Assembly (NCBI GenBank): GCA_937901285.1
Contig: CALCHI010000121.1
Coordinates: 1-20,636, forward strand
DNA length: 20,636 bases
DNA from: UBA8437 sp003445035
Lineage (GTDB): Bacteria; Planctomycetota; Planctomycetia; Planctomycetales; Planctomycetaceae
Reading direction: 5' to 3'
Shown here: positions 8,613 through 16,678 of the stretch, one piece after another
Numbering within the stretch: position 1 is the stretch's first letter
How the letters are laid out: each line of letters starts with the position of its first letter
The notes under the pieces: generated by a model
The model's database searches: none
The model's input: the letters and a program-made list of their open reading frames with translations, nothing else
Told to the model about the DNA's origin: nothing
Translations under genes and position numbers: made by a program

Positions 8613-10091
8613 CTAGGTCAGGATGTCCTTGACCACGTGTCCGTGCACGTCGGTCAGTCGCCGCTGCAGTCCGTTGTGATAGTACGTCAACCGCCGGTGA
8701 TCCAGGCCCAGCAGGTGCAGGATCGTGGCGTGGAAGTCATGAACGGTGAGCACGTTTTCGGCAGCCTGGAAGCTGAAGTCGTCCGTTGCTCCGAAGCTGA
8801 ATGGTGCTTTCACTCCGGCCCCGGCCAGCCAGCAGGTGAACCCTCGCGGGTTGTGGTCGCGTCCCAGTGTGCCGCGCTGAAACATCGGCAGACGCCCAAA
8901 CTCGGTGCAGAAGACCAGGAGCGTGTCTTCGAGCATTCCGCGACGAGCCAGGTCGATCAACAGCCCGGCGACCGGTTGGTCGAGGATCTCGGAGTGGTGA
9001 TCGTACTGGGGTTTCAGCTTGTTGTGTCCGTCCCAGTTCAACCGTCCGCCCGAAGCGTAGGCCCCGTTGAAGAGTTGAACGAATCGCACGCCCTGCTCGA
9101 CCAGTCGCCTGGCCAGGATGCAGTTGCGGGCGAACTGGGCCTTGAGCTTGTTCTGAGGATCGTCGGCTCCGTAAAGGGCCAGTGTTTCCCGGGTCTCGGA
9201 TCCCAGGTCGGTGACACGGGGCACCGAAAGCTGCATCCGCGCCGCCAGTTCGTAGCTGGCCAGCCGGGCGACCAGTTCGGTGTCTCCGGGAAAGCGTTCG
9301 GCGTAGCGTCGGTTGAGCTGTCCGAGTGCCCGTCGGGCGGCGAGGTCGGTGCGAGCCGTGACGCCACCGGGACGCTGGAGATAACGAACGGGCTTGGTGG
9401 TGCTGAACGGCGTGCCCTGGAACTGTGCCGGCAGGAAGCCACAGGTCCAGTTGTTCGGTCCGGCCTGGGGATTGCCCCGCGGGTCCTCGATGGCGACGAA
9501 CGACGGCAGGTCCTGGTTGTCGCTGCCCAGGGCGTAACTGGACCAGGCTCCGATGCTGGGATAGCCATCGGGCACGAAGCCGGTGGACATCACGTTTTCG
9601 GCGGGGCCGTGCGTGTTGGTTTTTGTCGTCAGCGAATGCAGGTAGCAGATACGATCCGACTGGTTCCCCATGTGGGGGACCATGTCCGAGACCATCTTGC
9701 CGCAGCGGCCCCGGGGTCGAAACGTCCACAGCGGCCGTTTCAGGTTCCCGTTCTCGCCCTGGAAGGTGACCAGTCGTTCGTTGCCCGGCAGCGGCTGGCC
9801 GTCGCGCTTGATCAGCTCGGGCTTGTAATCGAACGAATCGACCTGGCTGAAGGCCCCGGCACAGAAGACGACGATCACGTTCCTGGCCCGCGGCCGGTGG
9901 TGGCCCGCCCGGGGCGCCGCCGGCCGGGCCGGGTCGATGGTCGGAGCCGCCTCCAGTCGGCCGTCGGCATCCAGCAGGCTGGCCAGGGCCATCGCGCCCA
10001 GTCCCCGCGTGGTGTCACCGAAGAACCGGCGACGATCGAGCAGGGCCAGGGCCTGCGGAGAGGCAAGGGTTGTGGACACTCGACCGGTCAC
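8613..10091 (-). CDS. DUF1501 protein B, Tat-exported (492 aa, GTG start)
   Basis: A full-length DUF1501 family member. A twin-arginine signal is at 19-40 (LDRRRFFGDTTRGLGAMALASLL). The N-terminal family motif appears as AGAFSQVDSFDYKP (78-91), with Gln where protein C has His and Ala-Phe in place of Gly-Pro. The C-terminal half has TEFGRLP (396-402), GRDHN (410-414) and HDFHATILHLLG (from 451). The GTG at 10091 overlaps the TGA of cytochrome gene B by 4 bases (GTGA). A second GTG at 10079, 4 codons on, lies better spaced (11 bases) from the same GGAG and may be the true start. Enzymatic activity on a sulfated or phosphorylated substrate is plausible from the fold family but not shown. Confidence 0.92.
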   Translation of the reverse strand: MTGRVSTTLASPQALALLDRRRFFGDTTRGLGAMALASLLDADGRLEAAPTIDPARPAAPRAGHHRPRARNVIVVFCAGAFSQVDSFDYKPELIKRDGQPLPGNERLVTFQGENGNLKRPLWTFRPRGRCGKMVSDMVPHMGNQSDRICYLHSLTTKTNTHGPAENVMSTGFVPDGYPSIGAWSSYALGSDNQDLPSFVAIEDPRGNPQAGPNNWTCGFLPAQFQGTPFSTTKPVRYLQRPGGVTARTDLAARRALGQLNRRYAERFPGDTELVARLASYELAARMQLSVPRVTDLGSETRETLALYGADDPQNKLKAQFARNCILARRLVEQGVRFVQLFNGAYASGGRLNWDGHNKLKPQYDHHSEILDQPVAGLLIDLARRGMLEDTLLVFCTEFGRLPMFQRGTLGRDHNPRGFTCWLAGAGVKAPFSFGATDDFSFQAAENVLTVHDFHATILHLLGLDHRRLTYYHNGLQRRLTDVHGHVVKDILT

Positions 10092-12844
10092 TCCAGAAAC
10101 ACGAATTCGTTGGAATTCAGCAGCACCCGGCCGACCTGTTCGATCCCGAACTCGCGGGCGAGTCCGACCAGCAGATCCCGTTCATCGTGATCCATCGGTC
10201 GTCCCAGGGTCCAGGTCACCATCGCCTGGACGCGGGTGGTGAGGTCGTCGCCGCCGACCCCTTGCGCTCGTCCGGCCAGGAACTCGGCCTGGCGGTTGAC
10301 GAAGCGGCTGTTGAACAGGCCCAGCGACTGGATGGGCGTCGTTGAGCGAGATCGTTTCGGTGCCATGCGGCCACCGTCGGGGCAGTCGAACGCGCCGAAA
10401 ATCCCCGGCCGGATCAGGCGGACCCTGGTGCCGTAGACCATCCGTCTCCAGCCGACGGGAGTGAACTCTTCCTTGGGTACGTAATCCCCGAAGTTGCTCT
10501 GTGGCACGTCGTAGAAGTCGAAGCCCTGGCCGTACATCCGGTCGTCGAGTCGACCACTGGCCGCCAGGATCGAATCTCGCAGGGCCTCGGCTTCAAGTCG
10601 GCGAGGTGGAAACCGCCAAAGGAAACGCGAGTTGCCGTCTCGGGCGAGCGCGGCCGCACGGGGTCGAGAAGACTGGCCGAACGTGGCTGACACCAGGATC
10701 CGGCGATGCAGGTGTTTCAGCGACCAGTCGTGTTGAACCAGGTCGAGAGCCAGCCAGTCGAGCAACCGGGGGTGCGTGGGCCGGGTTCCGTTTCGGCCCA
10801 GGTCCGACGGCGTGTCAACCAGACCGGTGCCGAAGTGATGCTGCCAGGCCCGGTTGACGATCACCCGGGCTGCCAGCGGGTTGCGGGGGCTGGTGATTGC
10901 GGTCGCCAGGGCCGCGCGTCGAACGCTGTCGGAGGCCTTCGCATCGAGGTTGAGTGACCCGAGCAGCTGCGGCGAATCGGGAGCAACCTGTTCGAGCCGT
11001 TGCATCGGATCGCCGCGTTTCAGGCGATAGGTGGTCTCGGGGGGCTGGAACGAACCCAGGAATCCCTGGGGTCCGGCGGCCAACCGGTTGAGCTCTCCCT
11101 GGACCGACGCGAAGCGGCCGGTGAGTTTGCGAATTCGGGCGATTTCGGCGGGTGGCACATCTCGCAGCCGGATCTTCTCGGCCGAACGACTGTCATTGGG
11201 GTGGAGCATGCGGTCACGCGAGTCGGCGACCGATCGCCATCCGTTCGGGCCGCCGGGAACCTGGAGGTCGTAGTCGACCGGCACCGACCCGCCCGTCGGC
11301 TTCAGGATGACCCGGTTGATAGCCCGGGGTTTGTCGAAGGTGATGGTCACCCAGGCCCGCCCCGGCCCGGAGGGCTGCCAGAAGAAGTTCAGCTTGCGAG
11401 CCCCGTCGATCAGGTTCTCGGCCAGTCGTGACTGGTTGGCCATGGCGAAGCTCGACGATTCGGCCATCGCACCCAGTTCGGCCAACGCCACGTTTCGAGC
11501 CGGCCGCTTTGGGTCCCCGGCCGGTGTCCAGGCTTCCAGGTCGTCCAGCCTTGGTGGCCCGCCGTCATTGGTGGCATGGATCTCCAGCCGCAGCACGCGG
11601 GTTGTGACCACCGCGAAGGTCTCGGTGGTTTCGCGAAAGTCGATCGGTTCGCGCAAGTGGTGGTCTGTCTTCTGGGCTTTGAGCCGGGAGGCGATCGTGT
11701 CGAGCTGTTTTCGGAGTTCCGGCAGTCGGGACTGCCATCGGTCATTCTTCTCGCCGCGGATGCGGCGATTGCCGTAACGCAGTCCCGAGAAGACGGCCTG
11801 CACGGCGTAGTAGTCCTTCTGGGGGATCGGATCGAACTTGTGGCTGTGACATCTTGCACAACCGATCGTGAGTCCCAGGAACACCGATCCGGTGGCCGAA
11901 ATCACCTCGTCCAGTTCGTTCTGCCGTTGCTGGCGGGTGAGTCGTTCGTCGGGACTCTTGACGGTGTCGCGAGGTCCGGAGACCAGGAATCCCGTGGCGG
12001 TGTCTTCGCCGGTCGTATCGCCGGCCAACTGGTCGAACACGAAACGGTTGTACGGTCGGTCCTCGTTGAGGGCTCGGATCACGTAGTCGCGGTAGGGCCA
12101 CGCGTCGGCGATTCGCGTGTTCGTCTCGTACCCGGTCGTTTCGGCGAACCGCACCACGTCCAGCCAGTGTCCGGCCCAGCGTTCTCCGTACCGGGGACTG
12201 GTCAGCAGCCGGTCGACGGCCCGCTCCCAGGCTGCCGGTCGCAAATCCGACAGGAAGCGGTCGGTCTCTGCGGGTGTGGGCGGCAGACCGGTGATCACCA
12301 GCGACGCGCGTCTCAAGAGCTGCCGCCGGGCGGCAGGCTCCGAGAGTTCCAGGCGATTGGCGTGGAGACGGGCAATGACGAAGGTGTCGATCGGCGAGCC
12401 GATCCGGTTGGCTGACGATGCGGGGACCGTCGGCAGCGAGACGGGTTTCAGTGGCTGGAATGACCAGTGCGTTCCACGCGGATCCGCGTCATCGGGCATC
12501 ACCGCTCCACGTCGGATCCATTCGGAGATCGTACGGATCGCAGCGGCATCCAGTCGAGCCCCCTTGGGCGGCATCATCAGCTCGGGGTCGCGACTGGTGA
12601 TTCTTCGGACCAGTTCTCCGGATGCCGGTTTCCCCGGCCGGATCGCCGGGTCGCCCGAATCGCCTCCGACCAGCAACGACTGCCGCCGGTCAAGTCGCAG
12701 GCCGCTTTCCTGTTTCTCGGGCCCGTGGCATCCCAGGCAGTGCCTGGCCAGGATCGGCCGGACGTCCTTGTTGAAGTCCGGGGCGGCGGCGCGGAGAGGG
12801 ACCGCAGCGATCAGGACGCACAGGAATGGCAGCAGGGCCTTCAT
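10088..12844 (-). CDS. Planctomycete cytochrome B: CxxCH domain + DUF1549 + discoidin-like insert + DUF1553 (918 aa)
   Basis: The ATG at 12844 opens on a Sec signal peptide (MKALLPFLCVLIAAVPLRA). The PSCyt1 domain carries CLGCH (36-40) and an MPP motif (M91), giving a likely covalent heme c. DUF1549 spans ~148-350 and contains a second CxxCH, CARCH (329-333), then SHKFD. Between DUF1549 and DUF1553 lies a beta-rich segment (~412-550, 'LRLEIHATND', 'NLIDG', 'WVTITFDKPRAINRVIL') that resembles an F5/8 type C (discoidin) carbohydrate-binding fold, absent from the A and C paralogues. DUF1553 covers ~630-910 and ends in NSNEFVFLE. Its stop overlaps the GTG of DUF1501 B. The insert suggests that this copy binds a glycan or surface ligand; that is inference. 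Confidence 0.92.
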   Translation of the reverse strand: MKALLPFLCVLIAAVPLRAAAPDFNKDVRPILARHCLGCHGPEKQESGLRLDRRQSLLVGGDSGDPAIRPGKPASGELVRRITSRDPELMMPPKGARLDAAAIRTISEWIRRGAVMPDDADPRGTHWSFQPLKPVSLPTVPASSANRIGSPIDTFVIARLHANRLELSEPAARRQLLRRASLVITGLPPTPAETDRFLSDLRPAAWERAVDRLLTSPRYGERWAGHWLDVVRFAETTGYETNTRIADAWPYRDYVIRALNEDRPYNRFVFDQLAGDTTGEDTATGFLVSGPRDTVKSPDERLTRQQRQNELDEVISATGSVFLGLTIGCARCHSHKFDPIPQKDYYAVQAVFSGLRYGNRRIRGEKNDRWQSRLPELRKQLDTIASRLKAQKTDHHLREPIDFRETTETFAVVTTRVLRLEIHATNDGGPPRLDDLEAWTPAGDPKRPARNVALAELGAMAESSSFAMANQSRLAENLIDGARKLNFFWQPSGPGRAWVTITFDKPRAINRVILKPTGGSVPVDYDLQVPGGPNGWRSVADSRDRMLHPNDSRSAEKIRLRDVPPAEIARIRKLTGRFASVQGELNRLAAGPQGFLGSFQPPETTYRLKRGDPMQRLEQVAPDSPQLLGSLNLDAKASDSVRRAALATAITSPRNPLAARVIVNRAWQHHFGTGLVDTPSDLGRNGTRPTHPRLLDWLALDLVQHDWSLKHLHRRILVSATFGQSSRPRAAALARDGNSRFLWRFPPRRLEAEALRDSILAASGRLDDRMYGQGFDFYDVPQSNFGDYVPKEEFTPVGWRRMVYGTRVRLIRPGIFGAFDCPDGGRMAPKRSRSTTPIQSLGLFNSRFVNRQAEFLAGRAQGVGGDDLTTRVQAMVTWTLGRPMDHDERDLLVGLAREFGIEQVGRVLLNSNEFVFLE

Positions 12845-12857
12845 GGGATCGATTCTA
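12845..12857 (-). promoter_or_regulatory. -10-like TAGAAT abutting the ATG, possible leaderless promoter of module B
   Basis: The minus strand reads TAGAATCGATCCC followed by the ATG at 12844. TAGAAT (12852-12857) is 7 bases from the start codon, as at 8554-8566; 12 of 13 bases are identical between the two sites. No Shine-Dalgarno and no clear -35 were found. The 61-base spacer, from the TAG stop of DUF1501 A to this ATG, parallels the 59-base spacer before module C. Confidence 0.5.
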
Positions 12858-12905
12858 ACGCCGCGCGCGACCGAAGATCGACCCGGTGTGCCGCCCACCG
12901 GAGAC

Positions 12906-14294
12906 CTAGACCAGGATCTCGTTGACGACCCGTCCGTAAACGTCGGTCAGCCGGAAATCACGGCCCGCGTAGCGGTAGGTCAGCTGAGTGTGATCGATGC
13001 CCAGCAGGTGCAGCATCGTGGCGTGGACGTCGTGAACGTGCACCTTGTCGGTGACGGCCTTGAATCCGAAATCGTCAGTCTCGCCATAGGTCATCCCACC
13101 CCGGACACCCCCACCGGCCATCCACATCGAGAAGCCGTGATGGTTGTGGTCTCGGCCGTTGCCGTTCTCCGAAACCGGAGTCCGGCCGAACTCGCCGCCC
13201 CAGACCACCAGCGTGTCCTCGAGCAGGCCCCGCTGCTTCAGGTCAGCGATCAGCGAGGCGATCGGACGGTCGACGTTGCGGGTCAGGGTGACCATCCGTT
13301 CGTTGTGGTTGTTGTGGGTGTCCCAGGGCTGGCCACCGTCGTAGTACAGCTGGACGTAGCGGACGCCCCGCTCGCACAACCGGCGGGCCAGCAGGCAGCC
13401 GTTGGCAAACTTGCCGGTGCCGTAGGCGTCCCGGGTTTGCTTGGATTCCTGCTCGAGGTTGAACGCGTCGGTCGCCTCGAACTGCATCCGGAACGCGGTC
13501 TCCATGGACTGGATCCGCGACGCCAGGCGGTCGCCGCCGCCGCGGTTCTCGAGGTGTTTCCGGTTGAGCTGGCCCAGGAGGTCCAACTGGCGTCGCTGCA
13601 CTTTGCGGTCGTACCGGGCATTTCGCAGAAACGGGATGATCTTTTCGGGGGCGAGATTCGAGTGGTTGATGTGGGTGCCCTGGTGGTGGTTGGGCAGAAA
13701 TGCGCTGGTCCAGGTCAGCGGGGCTTCGACCGGGTAACCGGTGGCCAGCACGACGTAGGAGGGCAGGTTGCGGTTCTCGGATCCCAGCCCGTAGCTGACC
13801 CAGCTGCCAACGCTGGGAACCGCCGAGGTCAGTGCCCCGCAGTTCATCAGGAACATGGCGGGGTTGTGATTGGGGTTGTCCGAGTGGCACCCCTTGAGCA
13901 CGCAGACGTCGTCGATGACCCTGGAGATCTCCGGCAGCAGATCACTGACGATCACTCCGCTGTTGCCACGGGGGGCGAACTTGCGGATCGAGGGCAACAG
14001 CCCAGCGGTGATTCGCTCGGTCCGCAGCGTTGCTCCCGGTGGCCGCTGTCCTTCGAACTTCTTCAATGCCGGCTTGGGGTCGAACAGGTCACCCTGGTAG
14101 GGCCCGCCGTTCATGAACAGCTGGATCACGCGGCGGGCCTTGCCGCCGTAATGCGACAGCGACTGGTCGGCCGAGAGAGCCGAGGCGACTCCGGTGGCAC
14201 CGAGCCCTCCCCCAAGCCGTCCGATCATGGCACGCCGCGAGAGCGGATCGAGCTGCGGGATGCGGGTTGTTGCCTGGGGATCGTCAAGGATCAT
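12906..14294 (-). CDS. DUF1501 protein A, Tat-exported (462 aa)
   Basis: Start chosen at ATG 14294, where the product begins MILDDPQATTRIPQLDPLSRR. The frame is open for 211 more codons upstream, but that stretch overlaps the well-supported cytochrome A gene and has no family similarity. A twin-arginine signal is at 17-42 (DPLSRRAMIGRLGGGLGATG). The N-terminal DUF1501 motif is unusual: GGPYQGDLFDPKP (63-75), with Tyr-Gln where protein C has Ser-His. The C-terminal motifs are intact: GEFGRTP (367-373), GRDHN (380-384) and HDVHATMLHLLG (from 421). It begins 23 bases after cytochrome gene A. It is probably a periplasmic enzyme or enzyme-like protein of unknown substrate. The loss of Ser may mean a different catalytic residue or no catalysis. 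Confidence 0.92.
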   Translation of the reverse strand: MILDDPQATTRIPQLDPLSRRAMIGRLGGGLGATGVASALSADQSLSHYGGKARRVIQLFMNGGPYQGDLFDPKPALKKFEGQRPPGATLRTERITAGLLPSIRKFAPRGNSGVIVSDLLPEISRVIDDVCVLKGCHSDNPNHNPAMFLMNCGALTSAVPSVGSWVSYGLGSENRNLPSYVVLATGYPVEAPLTWTSAFLPNHHQGTHINHSNLAPEKIIPFLRNARYDRKVQRRQLDLLGQLNRKHLENRGGGDRLASRIQSMETAFRMQFEATDAFNLEQESKQTRDAYGTGKFANGCLLARRLCERGVRYVQLYYDGGQPWDTHNNHNERMVTLTRNVDRPIASLIADLKQRGLLEDTLVVWGGEFGRTPVSENGNGRDHNHHGFSMWMAGGGVRGGMTYGETDDFGFKAVTDKVHVHDVHATMLHLLGIDHTQLTYRYAGRDFRLTDVYGRVVNEILV

Positions 14295-14317
14295 CGGTTG
14301 GTCGCCTGTGGTGTCGG

Positions 14318-16678
14318 TCAGTCGACAAAGAGAAATTCGTTGCTGGCCAGCAACGCGTGGAGGTACCGGGACCAGCGGGCAGCCCGTTGTCTCTTGTCGG
14401 CGGCGGGGTTGCCGGAAAGGAACCGTTCCCCGAGAGCCAGCTCGTCGCTGCCCGGCTGTCGCTGGAACAGGATCCGGTACGCGTCGTGGATGTGAGACGG
14501 CAGGGGTTTCCCGTTGCCGACCCCGATCACCGTAGCCAGGCGATCGGCCCGCTGGAACAGGAACGGACTGTTCATGGCGAACAACTGCTGCACCGGCGTG
14601 GTTGTCGGTTTCCGGCGGGCGCTGTGCGCGCCGGGATCGGGAAAATCGTGCATCTTGAGGATGACGCTGAGCGTCTTGCGATCGATTTTTCCGTAGAGGG
14701 TCCGTCGCGAGTAGTTGTCGTCGCCGAGATTGCCGGCGGCACCACCGAGCCGCTGGTCCAGCGAACCGGTGACCTGCAGCATCGCGTCCCGCCACGGCTC
14801 GATCGCCAGCCGCCGGGGAGTGAACCGCCACAGCAGACGGTTGTCGGGATCGCTGGCCTGCCCGTCGGGCCGATTGCGACTCGACTGGCGGTAGGCGGCC
14901 GACGCGGTGATCTCGCGGTGCAGCCATTTCAGCGACCAGTTGTGAGCGACAAACCGGGCGGAGAGATCATCGAGCAGGCCGGGGTGAGAGGGCCGTTGCC
15001 CCTGGGTGCCGAAGTTGCTCGGCGTGCGAACCAGCCCCTGTCCGAAATGCTGTTCCCAGATGCGGTTGACGATCACCCGGGCGACCAGCGGGTGGCCGTC
15101 GGTGAACATGGCCCGGGCCAGTTCCAGTCGTCCGCTGCCCTGCCGGAATGGCGTGAGCTTGCCGGCCGTCAGGACCTCGAGGAAACGCCGGGGAACCAGG
15201 GGGCCTTTTCTCATCGGGTTGCCACGGATGTGGATGTGCAGGTCACGGGGTTTCCCGTGGCGAAACTCGATCCGGTTCCGCGCCGGACCGTCCGGAACCA
15301 CGTGGATACTGGCTTCCTCGACCGCACGCACCATCACGGTATTCGAGGCGAACTCCGTCGACTTCCGGATCGCGGCGATCTTCGCCTCGATCTGTTTGAA
15401 CCTCTTCTTGTTCGCCGCTGTCTTGGGCAGCTGTTCCCTCATCTTGGCCAGGCCGACGGTGAGGTTGCGGACCTGTTCGCGGGCCTCACGGATCGGCAAC
15501 CAGACGTCGTCCCCGGCCAGGGGCCGGTCAACCGGCCGGCTGCTCATCAGCACGCCGCCGATGGCGTAGTAATCGCGGTTGGAGATGGGGTCGAACTTGT
15601 GGTCGTGACATCTCGAGCACGACAGTGTCAGTCCCAGGAAGGTCCGGCCGAAGACATCAACCCGCTCCTCGAGCTCCTTGGCCACGGTTTCGCGGACCAG
15701 GCTGATATCGAGCTTGAGTTCCTTCCAGTACGTCGGGCTGAGACCGAAGAAGCCCAGGGCGGCCAGATCGTCGGGGCCGGTGTCCTTGATCAGGTCGGTT
15801 GCCAACTGGCGGGAGACGAAGTCGTCGTAGCCGGCACCCTCGTTAAGGGTACGTACGACCCAGTCGCGGTACCGCCAGGGGTTGGCCGTGCTGCTCTCGA
15901 ACCCCGGCAGTGCGTCGGCGTAACGGGCCTTGTCGAGCCAGAAGCGGCCCCAGTGTTCTCCGTAGGCCGGTGAGGCCAGCAGTCGTTCGACCAGGCGGTC
16001 GCAGGCACCGGGAGCATCGTCGGCGACGAAGGCGTCGACGTCTTCGGGTGTCGGTCCCAGGCCGACCAGGTCAAAGCTGAGCCGGCGGATCAGCGTGCGT
16101 CGATCGGCCGACGGCGATGGAGCCAGCCGGTTTTCGCGGAGTCGATAGAGCACGAAGCGGTCGATGCGATTGCGGGACCACGTGTCGTCGGTGGGCCGGG
16201 GGACGCTGGACTGGAAGGGGCGAAACGCCCACCAGGCCCGGGCCTGGGGACTGTCGGGAGCGACCGCCGACAGCGATGGTCCACCGGTCCGAGGGTCGGG
16301 AGCACCCAGGGCCACCCAGCGCTCGAGGATGAGGATTTCTCTCGGTGTCAGCTTTCTCTTGGGCGGCATCTTGATGCCGTCATGACGCACCGCGTCGATC
16401 AACAGGCTCTCGCCCGGCTTCCCGGGAACGATCACCGGACCCGACTCGCCCCCCTTGCGGGTGTCCTTGCGAGTGTCCAGTCGCAGGCCTCCTTGCAGCG
16501 GCTTGGACTTGGCCGAGTGGCACTCGAAGCAGTGCTTGACGAACAGCGGCCGCACCTCCCGCTCGAAGAACTCGGCCTGCTTGGCCGGGATCTTCCCCGG
16601 GGTTTTGTCCCGGTCGTCTGCCGCTCGACCGTCGGCCGGCAGCAGCAGCACCAGGGCGATCAGCAGTCGTGGTGTCAC
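14318..16678 (-). CDS. Planctomycete cytochrome A: CxxCH domain + DUF1549 + DUF1553 (786 aa, GTG start)
   Basis: GTG start at 16678, overlapping the TGA of the PQQ-like gene by 4 bases (GTGA). It directly yields a Sec signal peptide (MTPRLLIALVLLLPADGRAA), so no other start is needed. The heme motif CFECH is at 50-54 with a candidate Met ligand at MPPK (M104). DUF1549 runs ~170-375 with a second CxxCH, CSRCH (354-358), followed by DHKFD. The linker to DUF1553 is the shortest of the three paralogues, with a brief charged helix (~400-440) and a small beta piece. DUF1553 covers ~510-780 and ends ASNEFLFVD. GGTGG lies 7 bases before the GTG as a possible ribosome site. With the PQQ-like protein upstream, an electron-transfer role is plausible but not shown. 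Confidence 0.92.
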   Translation of the reverse strand: MTPRLLIALVLLLPADGRAADDRDKTPGKIPAKQAEFFEREVRPLFVKHCFECHSAKSKPLQGGLRLDTRKDTRKGGESGPVIVPGKPGESLLIDAVRHDGIKMPPKRKLTPREILILERWVALGAPDPRTGGPSLSAVAPDSPQARAWWAFRPFQSSVPRPTDDTWSRNRIDRFVLYRLRENRLAPSPSADRRTLIRRLSFDLVGLGPTPEDVDAFVADDAPGACDRLVERLLASPAYGEHWGRFWLDKARYADALPGFESSTANPWRYRDWVVRTLNEGAGYDDFVSRQLATDLIKDTGPDDLAALGFFGLSPTYWKELKLDISLVRETVAKELEERVDVFGRTFLGLTLSCSRCHDHKFDPISNRDYYAIGGVLMSSRPVDRPLAGDDVWLPIREAREQVRNLTVGLAKMREQLPKTAANKKRFKQIEAKIAAIRKSTEFASNTVMVRAVEEASIHVVPDGPARNRIEFRHGKPRDLHIHIRGNPMRKGPLVPRRFLEVLTAGKLTPFRQGSGRLELARAMFTDGHPLVARVIVNRIWEQHFGQGLVRTPSNFGTQGQRPSHPGLLDDLSARFVAHNWSLKWLHREITASAAYRQSSRNRPDGQASDPDNRLLWRFTPRRLAIEPWRDAMLQVTGSLDQRLGGAAGNLGDDNYSRRTLYGKIDRKTLSVILKMHDFPDPGAHSARRKPTTTPVQQLFAMNSPFLFQRADRLATVIGVGNGKPLPSHIHDAYRILFQRQPGSDELALGERFLSGNPAADKRQRAARWSRYLHALLASNEFLFVD

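Noticed and set aside
14295..14927. 211-codon N-terminal extension of DUF1501 A
   Set aside because: It overlaps the conserved DUF1553 end of cytochrome A, and it would bury the Tat signal that begins just after the ATG at 14294.
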